Positions 9,401 through 18,539 of a stretch of 21,170 bases of DNA are shown here, piece after piece (the stretch's first letter is position 1; every line of letters begins with the position of its first letter). Source of the stretch: Basidiobolus ranarum (taxonomy: Eukaryota; Basidiobolomycota; Basidiobolomycetes; Basidiobolales); assembly GCA_040143965.1 (NCBI GenBank), contig JASJQH010000212.1, positions 1 to 21,170 of the forward strand, given 5' to 3'. A program made the translations under genes and the position numbers. Under the pieces are notes generated by a model. It was not told the origin of the DNA. It made no database searches and saw only the letters and a program-made list of their open reading frames with translations.

Positions 9401-10628
9401 GGCTAGAACCTTGGCACTGAATCAAACCGAATCTTTGATAACCGAACTTCGGGGTACACACACCCGAATTGAACAAGATGTATGTCTACTCACTATTCAC
9501 TGTATAGATCAAGGCAGACAGAAACCGATATTAACATTTGAATATTGATCAGATCACCAGTTACAAAGATAAAGCCCTAGAGTTCGAGACGAATTACAAT
9601 AGGTTAAAGTTCGATTTCGATAAGAAAATCGAAGATAACGAACGACTAAGAAGTGAATTGAAGAGTATGAAAGAAGAAGTAAGTATATTTATCATTTCAA
9701 AGAGTGATCTATCAACTCACTCGAATTCTTGATATTACTAGATAGCTATAGCTTACACCGAAAGAGAGAATCTCCAATGCTCATTAGTCACTTGTCAAGG
9801 TGATTACGAAAATCAAAAACAAGAGTAAGTGGTACAATGATTGCATCGATCTTGATCCCATCCCACTTACATTCTTTCCCTATTCAATTTGATGCACCAA
9901 GAATGGACCGGGTTCAACAAGAATATTCCACAGTAACATCCAAGATGAAGGAATTAGAAGATAGCCTTCAAACCATGAAAGAGCAAAATCGACAACTTGA
10001 AGAAGAAAATTCCATGTAAGTGATATAATTATGAAATTCATTTCGATACAATACATCTAATACCTCTACTTTCTATAGTAATATGAGTAAAATTTTGGAA
10101 GATAAATACAAATATGAGTCTTTGACAGATGGTTTGTTCCCCGATATCTCATTATTTTAATTGAAGGTATTTCATTTGTTAATCTCTTTGATTTCATAAA
10201 TCATTTAGAAAACATCACACTTCAAAGCAAGTATTCCAAAGAAAGGGAGAGATATGAATCGATAAAACAACAATATGATGTTTACAAGGATGAACATATG
10301 GAACAGAATCTGACTCTCCTAAGAAATCAAAAAGAAATTGAAGACAAGGTGATTCTATGAACTTGATGATATATCTTTTATTGATGTACTAATGGATGAA
10401 ATTCTTTATTAGTACGATTGTGTCTTGGATGAATTGAACCGGCATAAAAATGAACTTGAGAAAGCAAACTCGGTGATTCAGGAATTGGAAGAAGAACTTG
10501 AAAAGCATGAACATATTGCCTCTATGATGATGAACATGTACAATGGTAAACGATCGGATAATGGCGCGAGTATAAGCACCAATTCAAGTACGAATTCTAG
10601 ACGAAAATCACGTTTATCAAATGAATGA
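6410..10628 (+). CDS. CIP2A-like protein: armadillo-type domain plus long coiled coil
   Basis: I model 22 exons (941 residues; human CIP2A has 905): 6410-6479, 6535-6572, 6644-6839, 6901-7010, 7076-7170, 7234-7456, 7519-7664, 7732-7807, 7894-8100, 8158-8383, 8439-8629, 8696-8844, 8903-9027, 9104-9171, 9240-9302, 9369-9479, 9553-9678, 9742-9824, 9902-10015, 10079-10131, 10209-10348, 10413-10628. All phases close. Residues 1 to about 600 form a helical-repeat region. They include SFYRTLI (about 208-214) and QTFKLIFNLITNG (about 253-265), near-identical to the human CIP2A sequence, and ALTYEVEILY, matching KLTYNVKIFY. From about 620 to 900 it is an uninterrupted coiled coil with ELLEARTLALNQTESLI. 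It ends ELEKHEHIASMM, like the human LNKHSHMIAMI block. In animals CIP2A restrains PP2A and works with TOPBP1 on broken mitotic chromosomes; that role here is inference. The donor at 8384 (GTCAGA) is the weakest splice call. Confidence 0.87.
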
Positions 10629-10861
10629 TATAGTTCTTTGATTTCATTCCTATAATTATGATCTCTGTAAATATTAGCGATATTAGCGATATAATCACTC
10701 CATTCCATTTCAAGTGTTATCAAATAAATGAATATTTATTGAATGGAAGGTTCATTTCGAGGATTTATTGATTTGACGTAATTAAAGAAATATCAAATAG
10801 GTGTGCTTTGGGGGAGGGGGGATCGATGCCGATATGAACAAGATATCGTTTAGAATGATGT
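10629..10861. terminator. Convergent 3' region between the CIP2A-like gene and RPN3
   Basis: The 233-bp gap between two facing stop codons carries AATAAA on the plus strand at 10723-10728. TTTATT at 10764-10769 reads AATAAA on the minus strand. Each is about 95 bp after its stop codon, so the two transcripts probably end within or overlap this short spacer. A G-rich run (about 10810-10820) lies near the RPN3 side. Confidence 0.5.
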
Positions 10862-13148
10862 TTAAAAGTCACCCATATCATCATCATCGTCATCCATGTC
10901 AGCCTCTTCAATTTCTTTAGCCAATTCACGTTCTCTTTCACGAGCAGCCTCCGCTGATTCCAACTCTTTACGATGAGCATTCAATGGGAAACGCATAGCC
11001 TATATGGACTCATGTTAGTCAATAGACAAAGACAGATTAACCATTAGTTATGTTACCTTGATTGAGTCATTATGAAGATCAAGACAGAAGCTAATCCGTT
11101 GATGGAAGGCATTTTGTGGTTCATTTGTGGAATAAATATCTACGTTTTCTTTAGATTTGATGAATCCATTTTCATGATCAATAGTGGCATCAATAACTCC
11201 ATCTTTGATAGCCTATTTTTAGCAACAATCAAAAGAGTTGAGTTATCATTCATCTAAGTTTTCTTGAATAGATTCTTTACCTTAGCTACGATATACTCCG
11301 CATCTTCCTCGCTGTCAAGGTGAAGCTTCAGACAGATGTCACGTAAAGAGATACGTGAATATGAAAGACTAATCATACGGATACCGGTTTTGATCACATT
11401 GTGACGAAGTCTAGAATCCATTCAAATTAGTTCAGATCCAGTTAACGACAATATCTCAAAGATAGAAATTACCTAAGGATAAGGGTATAATTCTTGTCCG
11501 CACGGAAAACCTTTCCGAATTCCGCCAGTGTATCCTGGAACTTGGTCAAATCACCAATACGAACAGCTAGTAATCCCATGATATTATTAAAGTGAAGATT
11601 TCATGCCATTAATTTCCCCTGAACCTACCTTGAGTGATATGAAGATAAGGAATCAATGCTTTACGAAGAACTGGTTGCCTAAAGATAGAACGCTCGGGGA
11701 TCTCTCCCATGAGTAATTGTACAATGATCGCCAATTTATGAACCTATCGGGATGTAAGTAAAGGCTATGGATTCGATGAGATAAACAGTCAACTTACAGT
11801 TTGTTGGAACCCAGCTGTAATCACGTTTTGAGGTGCTTTACGAATAGCTTGTAGGAGATGGGCGTGGGAAGAACTATAGTCAAGTTGAAGTGCCTTGATA
11901 CGTCCTGATCAATTAATAATTCACGTAAGTATAATGCTCATTCATTCTAGAAAGAAGCTGTTATATAGTTTACCAAGATAATACATATATCTGGCGAATT
12001 GATTGTTGCCAGCAGATTCAGGGAAGGTAGTCTTGGTTACCAACTTATCCGCTTGATCATAAAGGTTGTAGTGGAAGTAATTCCTCAATAAAAGATTGAG
12101 AAGTGTTGCCTAAATTCCATCGACACATTAGTATACTTTGTGGATCGATTAGTTTCAAAAATTCTCGATACAAACCTGGCAGTCATCATCACGTCTTAGG
12201 GTAGCGGTTCTCTGGGCAGCAAGAAGTTTACTAGATGTTTCAACATTAGTTAAAGGAGAGCAAAGTCAATCAAAAATATGCTTGTCATTACGGTCTGATT
12301 TCAGCTAATCTGTCTGTGAGTTCATAGGCTCTAGAATGGTAGAAGTAAATACGAGCAGCAATTTGATCAAGAGAGCGTCTATTATAATTATGGACAGCGT
12401 CAAGTAGATAGTTGGCAAGTTCGATGCTCTATAATGAAATATATCTCAGTTAGACGAGGTGAGTTTCTTCTACTAATAAATTAAGGGTAACATTACTTTG
12501 TTGTATTCCTTCTGGTCCAAAAGATAAGTAAGAACCAGTAGACCAATATACAGTTCAATTTCGGGAAGTGCTTCTGAAACTTTTACGTCGTGGGTATCTA
12601 CTTCCATTGATTCCGAAGTCTAATTTTCGTATTTATCATAAGTATATTGGACAATGCTTGCAAATCAAAACAGTAAATGACCTACATCAAGGTAACTAAG
12701 AAGTTTGCTTTTCATTCCATGCTCTAAATAAGTCAATTTGGTTTGAGTTTCCAAGTTCAAAAAGAATATCAAGTAATCTCTATAGATGAAATCTATACTT
12801 TAAATTAGGATAACAATCAATACCTTTGGGGAATTTGAGTTGAATAGCTTGTTTGATAACATCGGAGGTAATCCGTCTTCTAAGTGAAGCAGTAATACGA
12901 AGAGCTCTAGTAGTGAAACGTGACTCGGTAGTTAAAACTGCCTTCTCCAATAAATAGAAATTATGCTTCAAATCTGGCAAAGGGTTGATTTTAGTGTTTA
13001 TAGACGAAGTACTGTAAAAGTTTCTCCACTAACCTCCTAACACAAGAGCAGAAGATTCGGAAGCTTTTTGTTCTTCCGATTTTTCTTCTACCATTGGTAT
13101 GATTTGGTCATCTGCAGAGGGTTTGGTATCAGTCTCCATGTTGGTCAT
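10862..13148 (-). CDS. RPN3: 26S proteasome regulatory subunit Rpn3 (PSMD3)
   Basis: Thirteen minus-strand exons: 13148-13034, 12973-12824, 12777-12686, 12619-12497, 12428-12292, 12230-12176, 12109-11974, 11904-11798, 11743-11629, 11566-11473, 11410-11281, 11212-11057, 10999-10862. They give 515 residues, near the 523-534 usual for Rpn3. Diagnostic blocks are [12 protein letters not shown], the TATLRRDDD and [15 protein letters not shown] pair, [29 protein letters not shown], and the PCI-domain stretch [20 protein letters not shown] with [10 protein letters not shown]. The acidic end ([12 protein letters not shown]) is also typical of the family. Rpn3 is a scaffold subunit of the 19S lid, needed for degradation of ubiquitylated proteins. 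The start is the ATG after an upstream in-frame stop; a second ATG follows three codons later. The acceptor of exon 3 is ambiguous: the modelled intron is only 46 nt. Confidence 0.95.
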
Positions 13149-13696
13149 TTTAGGATATTATTCTCTACACAGAGGAGTTGTTATGAGAGTTCTATCACGA
13201 AATCATTTCTACCTGCTTCTGGGGGTTTACGCAACGGGAATTTTTGGTGACGTCTTCGAAAAAAGCCCCCTTTTTTTAAATGTCATCGCATTTATGGAAA
13301 TTTTATCGATGATTAATTTTGGAAAAATATCGAGAAAGAAATCATTGATCAAAGAGGTGTTGGTTTAAATATTAATCAAGTCATTAATTGAATGATGAGA
13401 GTATCATACAACTTGAGGTAAGCAATATCCGATGATCTACTCTAACCATTCACACATTTACTAGTAACACGTTCAAGAACATCCATGCCAACACACCCCT
13501 GCCTAAGCAACCTTCGATCATTGAATTGGCAAGTTTATCAAATACATTCCATAAATAGGGGAGGCGAAGCATAATAAAACCACATCTATCTTAAACTGTA
13601 CGGGAAAGTGGGAGTGAATGAGATCTTAGGATGGTATTTACTTGCTACTAAGCCTTCTCGATGAAAAGAATAGAATGAACAAAAAAGAGGTTGATT
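13149..13696. other. Gene-free stretch upstream of RPN3 and downstream of the G gamma gene
   Basis: The 548-bp interval lies before the RPN3 start and after the G gamma stop (both genes on the minus strand). It should hold the RPN3 promoter. Open frames that enter it from 13068-13099 on the plus strand run antisense to RPN3 exon 1 and show no family resemblance. I see no other element. Confidence 0.4.
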
Positions 13697-14026
13697 TTAC
13701 ATGATATTACACTCACATCCGGCTCCTTTTGCTGCGAATAGGTCGGTTGTGTTGGAAGTGCCCCAGACCGAAGGCACCAAGTAATCCCTGGTCGTTGTGA
13801 CATACTTGATTAACCTAATTCTTAGAGTTAATTTTATTCCTTTCTATAATGGCAGTTGTATCACTTACATGTGACTGGCTTGCGAGGTTGGAATTCGTTG
13901 GTGGTCAAGTTGATGCTTTAGATAGTTGTTATACTCCATCATCTTTCTCAGCTTGTGTTCTGACATAACGTTCAGCCCAGTTACGGGTGTAGCCAGGTTA
14001 CCACTACTAGGAGATACTGAGAGCAT
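13697..14026 (-). CDS. G-protein gamma subunit (fungal Ste18/Gpg1 type)
   Basis: Two minus-strand exons, 14026-13869 and 13814-13697, splice in phase 2 (54-nt intron) to 91 residues. The core KLRKMMEYNNYLKHQLDHQRIPTSQAS has the helix pattern of fungal G gamma proteins. Exon 2 supplies LIKYVTTTRDYLVPSVWG, which matches the strongly conserved fungal block, and the protein ends CECNIM. CNIM is a CaaX box for prenylation, and the upstream Cys is a candidate for palmitoylation, so the protein should sit on the plasma membrane with a G beta partner and pass pheromone or nutrient signals. The start is uncertain: ATG 13966 is an alternative, and a 5' exon cannot be excluded because TCTCAG at about 14016-14021 could be an acceptor. 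Confidence 0.9.
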
Positions 14027-14667
14027 TGAATGTAAGCAAACCAATAATATTGATTGCACTGAAGGTAAATCCAGGAATGTACGTAAGGATTATGTAAGGT
14101 AGTGTTCGAGCGATTGTCTGGTAAGACTTAACGGAAAGAGAACAAAGTCAAGAGATATCAAGAGCGGTCATAGACAAGTTATACTCCCAATGTCTCTAGC
14201 TAAATGTCAAATCAGGGGCAACTCAAGTTAGGGAGTGAAATTCAGATGATTCGGTTCAGTTTTAGCTCAATTAAATTAGTCACTCTATTAATGAATAATA
14301 TACTCACTGCAAAGGATCAGTAATTTACACTCAGCCATCCCTTCCCCATCTCCTTACGATACAAGTCCGTTGAGCCCAATAAGTCCAAAAAGATGAAACC
14401 AAGATGCAAGCTCTACCACTAGCTCCATATATATATGCTCTGTACAGGTACGCCACTACTTTCTCCGAGAGAGTTCGACATTCTTAGCTATGCAATCTAT
14501 GCAGTTGTTAAACATCACGTTCCATTAAATTGATTAGAAATATTGATCTCATGTAAAGATTGATATCGAGAATTATGCTTATGCAATATTAATATTACTA
14601 CTTTGGATAATAATTAATTTCAAAAATTCTACGTTAACTTGAACCATATTTGAAGAGTGTTCACCAA
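14027..14667. promoter_or_regulatory. Divergent region between the G gamma and MAM33-like genes
   Basis: The 641-bp gap separates opposed starts. It holds an AT dinucleotide run (TATATATAT near 14430) and an AT-rich segment next to the MAM33-like start (14560-14660). No clear coding frame is seen, although the left end could include an unrecognised 5' exon of the G gamma gene. Confidence 0.35.
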
Positions 14668-15665
14668 ATGGTCTTTACGAAATTACTTCGTCCCTGTTTA
14701 ACTCATGTTAACCGGACAACGAGGTTTCTTGCTCAACATGGTTCACAACAACTTACCCATCAAGTCAAAAGAAATATCCACGCTACTCCTGCCATTTTAG
14801 AGGTCAAATCTGGTAACTACTTAGAGTTTATTTCCGTTGATAAGAGCCTCAGCTAAATACACGTACTTTTTTTATTGGCGTCTGTACGCCTCATCAAAGA
14901 TCTTGTCTCTTCTATTGAACAAGCTATGGAGCGATGCAAAGTGCTACCACCCGGAGATCTACCAAGTTTTCTGGTGGAATTCAAAGAGAAGAGCTCGTTC
15001 AAGGTAGGAGATTAATCATTTGAATATTCAGTTGGTTTGAGTAAACTAAATTGAATTTTCATAGATTCGAGACATGCCTGGACAAACAAACGTTACTATG
15101 TCCAGAGCCTTCGGAAATGAAAAGTATTATCATTACTTGACTCTTCAGTTGTAACCTTCTTATTAATACGCAAACTGTTTAGAATTAAGATAGACTTTTC
15201 TATTGATGACATACAACTGGCTCAAGTAACCAAAAACCCCAAAACCCAGGTAAGATTCACTCATTAGCATATACATTACTTTAACTGATATCGACTTGGA
15301 TACCAAAGGTACGTGAGGTGGCATCTTTTCCAGTAGAATGCCTTATAACAATCACAAAAGGAGAGGAGAATGGATGTTTAATGTTCAAAACTATGATTGA
15401 AGATGGAGATTTGTTTATTGAACACGTTTTCTACCACCCTGAGGCGGATATTTCCAAGAAACATGAACTTGTTGGGTTCAAAGGGTATCTTGGACCAGAT
15501 ATAAATGTGTTGGATGATGATCTAAAAAGAATAATTTACCAATTTCTCGAAGAAAGAGATGTAGATGAAGTAATCAATCTGTTTATCCCTAACTACATAG
15601 AGTATAAGGATCAGAAAGAGTATCACAAGTGGCTGAAGAACTTGAAAGCATTCATTGAAGAATGA
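14668..15665 (+). CDS. MAM33: Mitochondrial acidic matrix protein, MAM33/p32 (gC1qR) family
   Basis: Five exons, 14668-14812, 14900-15003, 15065-15123, 15183-15249 and 15309-15665, give 243 residues. The first about 40 residues are basic and hydroxylated, without acidic residues (VKRNIHATPA at the likely cleavage zone), as in a mitochondrial presequence. The mature part follows the family order: an N-terminal helix, then FKIRDMPGQTNVTMSRAFG-type beta strands, KIDFSIDDI, an ITKG strand, and the C-terminal pair of helices, with ERDVDEVINLFIPNYIEYKD followed by EYHKWLKNLKAFIEE. Yeast Mam33 and human p32 form acidic doughnut-shaped trimers in the matrix that support mitochondrial ribosome assembly and translation. 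The start ATG is the only one that gives the presequence. A poly(A) signal follows at 15783. Confidence 0.92.
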
Positions 15666-15690
15666 ATATCAACCATCAACCATCAACCAC
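15666..15690 (+). repeat. Short CAACCAT tandem repeat
   Basis: Three copies of CAACCAT-like heptamers follow the MAM33-like stop codon, with the last copy imperfect. This is simple-sequence DNA in the 3' UTR. Confidence 0.6.
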
Positions 15691-15718
15691 ACCTTCATGC
15701 ACATTCACTCATCGTCAC

Positions 15719-15765
15719 CTTACCCTTACCCTTCCCTTCCCTTGCCTTACCCTTCTCTTACCCAT
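15719..15765 (+). repeat. Imperfect CCCTT(A/C/G) repeat tract
   Basis: About eight units of CCTTAC/CCCTTC/CCTTGC type make a strand-biased pyrimidine tract in the probable 3' UTR of the MAM33-like gene. The units are not the telomeric CCCTAA hexamer, so this is low-complexity DNA and not a telomere trace. Confidence 0.6.
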
Positions 15766-15782
15766 CTATACATTGTTATCAT

Positions 15783-15788
15783 AATAAA
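15783..15788 (+). terminator. Poly(A) signal AATAAA of the MAM33-like gene
   Basis: AATAAA lies 118 bp after the stop, beyond a pyrimidine-rich tract (about 15719-15765) that should be transcribed into the 3' UTR. Confidence 0.5.
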
Positions 15789-15849
15789 GTTGCTATTTGC
15801 ATGTAATGATCTGTTTTTACTCAAGGGTACCCAAGCTTCGGTATCTGCT

Positions 15850-16626
15850 TAAAGCGAAATCCATAGGCGTTGGAAAAAAAAAGTAGTTATCCAATAGATT
15901 CCCCTGATTAACCCAAAAATCCCCTGGATATCTCAGTGAGTATTTTCAATAAATGTCGAGTGAAGCAAGTAACTAACATCACCTATCTTCTCTATCTCCC
16001 AAGGCTCATCATGAGGTGACAAGGTATATACAATCTTCATATTCATATTCATCCAAGCAGCACTCGACGGTTTTTATCCTTCATTAACGAGGTGCCTTAT
16101 GGCCTTTCTCGGACCCAATGAAGACTATGGTAGAACTGTCCGTGCAAGATTAAAATTTATCTCCGATTTGCCCTGGCACATCACGGTTTCTTTGTATCAT
16201 TGAATCTTTACCGATGTGACATTACTTAATCATGAGAACAGTCTTCACATTCCTATCTCGCTAGTCTGAGACTAACATTTACATTTCTAGGGTCTTGCCG
16301 ATGTCATTGTAAATAAATTTCTTTTAAGTTTCAATCGTTTTATGCCAATTTATATTATTGCTTTATCGTTGTGTAATACAAGCAACACAAGAAACGCATC
16401 AAGTGTTTCGGAGTGCATTGCATCAGCCTCATCTTCATATAAGATGAAACAGTTCGGATGGATTGTTAAACTAAGCAGTGTTGGATACCTGACATGCGCC
16501 AGGATCATGTCGATTGAGATAACTTAAAGTTGAACCAGGTGCACAAAGTTATGATGCTGGGATTGACTTGATTTACTTTCAACCACTCCACAGTCGATTT
16601 CTTGGTACTCGTCCTTGTCCACTCCG
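15850..16626. other. Gene-free stretch upstream of the tectonin gene
   Basis: CpG content is normal, so this is not part of the transposon zones. A 34-codon frame (16099-16203) and a 61-codon open stretch (16342-16527) occur, but neither shows a recognisable motif. The right end should contain the promoter of the secreted tectonin-like gene. A possible branch and acceptor (ACTCCACAG, about 16584-16592) lies 34 bp before its ATG, which would allow an intron in the 5' UTR. Confidence 0.35.
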
Positions 16627-17685
16627 ATGATACTTCCTTGGCTATCCATATTTTCCATTCTTAGTGTAGTGAAAGTAGGTTCGGCCTATGTATATCGAAC
16701 CAGTGAAGATGTATACACTGTGGAAAAAGGATATCGGTGGGAGGCCCTAGAAGATTTCGGATTTACTTCTATCTCAGCAGGAGTGGATGACACTGCATGG
16801 GCGGTAACTAAAGATAATGGTCTGTATCGGTTTACTGGTAAACGCTGGGGATTGATTCCAGGTAAGATTCGATCCATTGCAAGTCTAGATATGAATACGG
16901 CTTGGGCTGTATCACCCAGTGGAAGTATCTATCGCTTCTTCAATGGGATTTGGAAAGGGTACCCCGGTAAACTTACCTACATCTCAGCAGCCATGGCGGA
17001 TGGGTATGTGGATAGAGTGGAACATGTTTGGGGAATATCTCCGGGTAATACGATATGGTATAGCTACTATCAACCTAGAGAGGATAAATGTTCCTGGAAA
17101 AGTATGAGAAAACCAAATGGATTAAGAGCGTTGGCTATCGCTTCAGTAGGGGACGGAACAGCATTTGCTTTATTTGATGTAAGAGATGCACAAGGATATG
17201 TTGTGTATAGATGGAATGGATCTTCATGGAGTTTAATTGATGAAAGATTTGTTTCAATTTCCAACGGTTCTAATGGTAGAGTGGTAGGTTTTATGGCTGA
17301 TGGAACCATTCGATTGTTCTCTTCTGATACCATGTCTTGGTCTACAATACACGCCCCAGGATTGAATCCAAAAACCGTTTCGGTTGGTGTTAGAATTTGG
17401 GCCCTATCTGATACTCCAGTGGAGGAAAAATCTACCTACAAAGGAAGTTCTTCTAGAAGTCCACCACCTCCCCGCAGAAAATCCCATAATGGGAAAAGAC
17501 CCTACTCTCGGACCCACTCTTCCTCCTCCACCACTTCTACCTCTTCCTCCTCCGCCACTAGACCCAAGAGGCCATATAAGAGAGTGAATGGAGGTAAGAA
17601 GAAGTATGGTACGAAAACTTCCGCGAAGAAAGAGTATTCAGTCAAGTTACTCAAAGTGCTAAAAGAATCGCCACCTATAGCTTAA
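16627..17685 (+). CDS. Secreted tectonin-type six-bladed beta-propeller with basic Ser-rich tail
   Basis: One intronless frame of 352 residues starts at ATG 16627. Residues 1-20 look like a signal peptide: a hydrophobic core LPWLSIFSILSVV and a cleavage-like GSA before Y21. Residues about 21-264 contain about six repeats with the tectonin pattern: W near the start, IS or IA in the middle, then AWAV/VWGI and IYRF/LYRF. Examples are RWEALEDFGFTSISAG...TAWAV and KRWGLIPGKIRSIASL...TAWAV. The last blade seems to be closed by the N-terminal strand. This is the fold of tachylectin-1 and fungal tectonins, which bind methylated sugars or lipopolysaccharide. Residues about 265-352 form a disordered tail, with PPPP, long Ser/Thr runs and many Lys/Arg. 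Binding to nematode or bacterial glycans is a family-based inference. AATAAA lies at 17809. Confidence 0.8.
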   Translation: MILPWLSIFSILSVVKVGSAYVYRTSEDVYTVEKGYRWEALEDFGFTSISAGVDDTAWAVTKDNGLYRFTGKRWGLIPGKIRSIASLDMNTAWAVSPSGSIYRFFNGIWKGYPGKLTYISAAMADGYVDRVEHVWGISPGNTIWYSYYQPREDKCSWKSMRKPNGLRALAIASVGDGTAFALFDVRDAQGYVVYRWNGSSWSLIDERFVSISNGSNGRVVGFMADGTIRLFSSDTMSWSTIHAPGLNPKTVSVGVRIWALSDTPVEEKSTYKGSSSRSPPPPRRKSHNGKRPYSRTHSSSSTTSTSSSSATRPKRPYKRVNGGKKKYGTKTSAKKEYSVKLLKVLKESPPIA

Positions 17686-17808
17686 ACGCAATCCTAAGCA
17701 TGTATAATTTAGAGATATTTGGTTGACTTGTTCCTAGTACACCTTCTTTTCCACACCTTTCCTCCACACCTTTTACGTTCCATGATTTCAATTGTTAATT
17801 CAAAGTAA

Positions 17809-17814
17809 AATAAA
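17809..17814 (+). terminator. Poly(A) signal AATAAA of the tectonin gene
   Basis: AATAAA lies 124 bp downstream of the stop codon, just ahead of the transposon zone. Confidence 0.45.
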
Positions 17815-17933
17815 TTCAATCACTCACAAGATCATGATACTTACTTATACTTAATACTACTCGGTGATAAGTAGAAATGTTTACTACTCTATCTGCAACA
17901 TTTCACTTGCATATTTGAAACAATTATCGAAGA

Positions 17934-18530
17934 TACTACAAGGATATTTTGTTCTGAACATATCTTGTAGATATACTACAATAAATTTCTGAGTAATATC
18001 CTTGTTCTTACGTGTTTTGTAAATGCTTGATCAAATTTGATTGCCAGCAGTATACATACTCAACAAGGTGCAACATTTACTTTCTAAGATGCTCAATAAA
18101 TAACATCATACAGTTAGATTGAAAAATATTGTTTCATCAAACAATATTAATGGCATCAGTTTTCAAGCTATCCTACCTTGACTCAAAATGCCCAGATATA
18201 AATGATTAGAAATACTCTAGCCAGAGTAATACAGAGAGTGGCAATTTTCTCTTGTACTATGAAAGCTCAAAAAAATGATGATGTGTGAGCTCTATAAAAG
18301 ATGCATTATTTTGCCAATTTAGAAAATACTTAGTTTTGTCACGATGTAGGCAAACAAATATTTAAAACATGTCAAGGAAGGTCCCAGAAACATGTGTGCA
18401 AAGTTTGGTGCTTCTAGCACATGTTTGAAAGATCTATATGCATTGGTTTAAAAAATTATAACATTTTTTCCTTCATACTTTTGAACATTCTCCTTAAGCA
18501 CTTTTGATATTTTTATATATCCTTGTAGTG
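17934..18530. mobile_element. Non-autonomous CACTA-like element (MITE-like), about 597 bp
   Basis: The left end TACTACAAGGATAT and the right end ATATCCTTGTAGTG form a terminal inverted repeat with 13 perfect base pairs (17935-17947 against 18517-18529). CACTACAAG is the classical start of En/Spm-CACTA elements; the left end has T where C is expected. Subterminal copies of the same motif in both orientations occur at 17960-17970 and 17996-18005, another CACTA habit. No coding frame lies inside. Only two CpG occur (near 18010 and 18341). The three bases outside the ends are AGA on the left and TGA on the right, an imperfect match for a 3-bp target duplication. Confidence 0.5.
18125..18148. repeat. 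Perfect 10-bp hairpin
   Basis: AATATTGTTT, a 4-base loop CATC and AAACAATATT form a perfect inverted repeat. It lies inside the CACTA-like short element and is not a terminal repeat. It may be structural or a chance feature of AT-rich DNA. Confidence 0.6.
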
Positions 18531-18539
18531 TGACACTAC

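Noticed and set aside
6410-10628. Alternative reading of the long coiled-coil gene as Uso1/p115 vesicle tether
   Set aside because: The layout (armadillo plus coiled coil) is similar, but the specific blocks SFYRTLI, QTFKLIFNLITNG and the C-terminal KHEHIASMM match CIP2A, and an acidic Uso1-type tail is absent.
13068-13368. Plus-strand frames of 60 and 89 codons over the RPN3 start
   Set aside because: They are antisense to RPN3 exon 1 and its promoter and have no recognisable family; one starts with hydrophobic residues only by chance.
15719-15765. Possible interstitial telomere repeat
   Set aside because: The units are CCCTTA/CCCTTC, not CCCTAA, and imperfect; this is a simple pyrimidine tract.
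16099-16203. A 34-codon frame with moderate codon quality upstream of the tectonin gene
   Set aside because: It is too short, has no motif, and I could not connect it to other exons in a consistent phase.
16342-16527. A 61-codon frame with a hydrophobic start
   Set aside because: No family resemblance, and splicing it to the tectonin frame is unsupported because that frame already has its own signal-peptide-like start.
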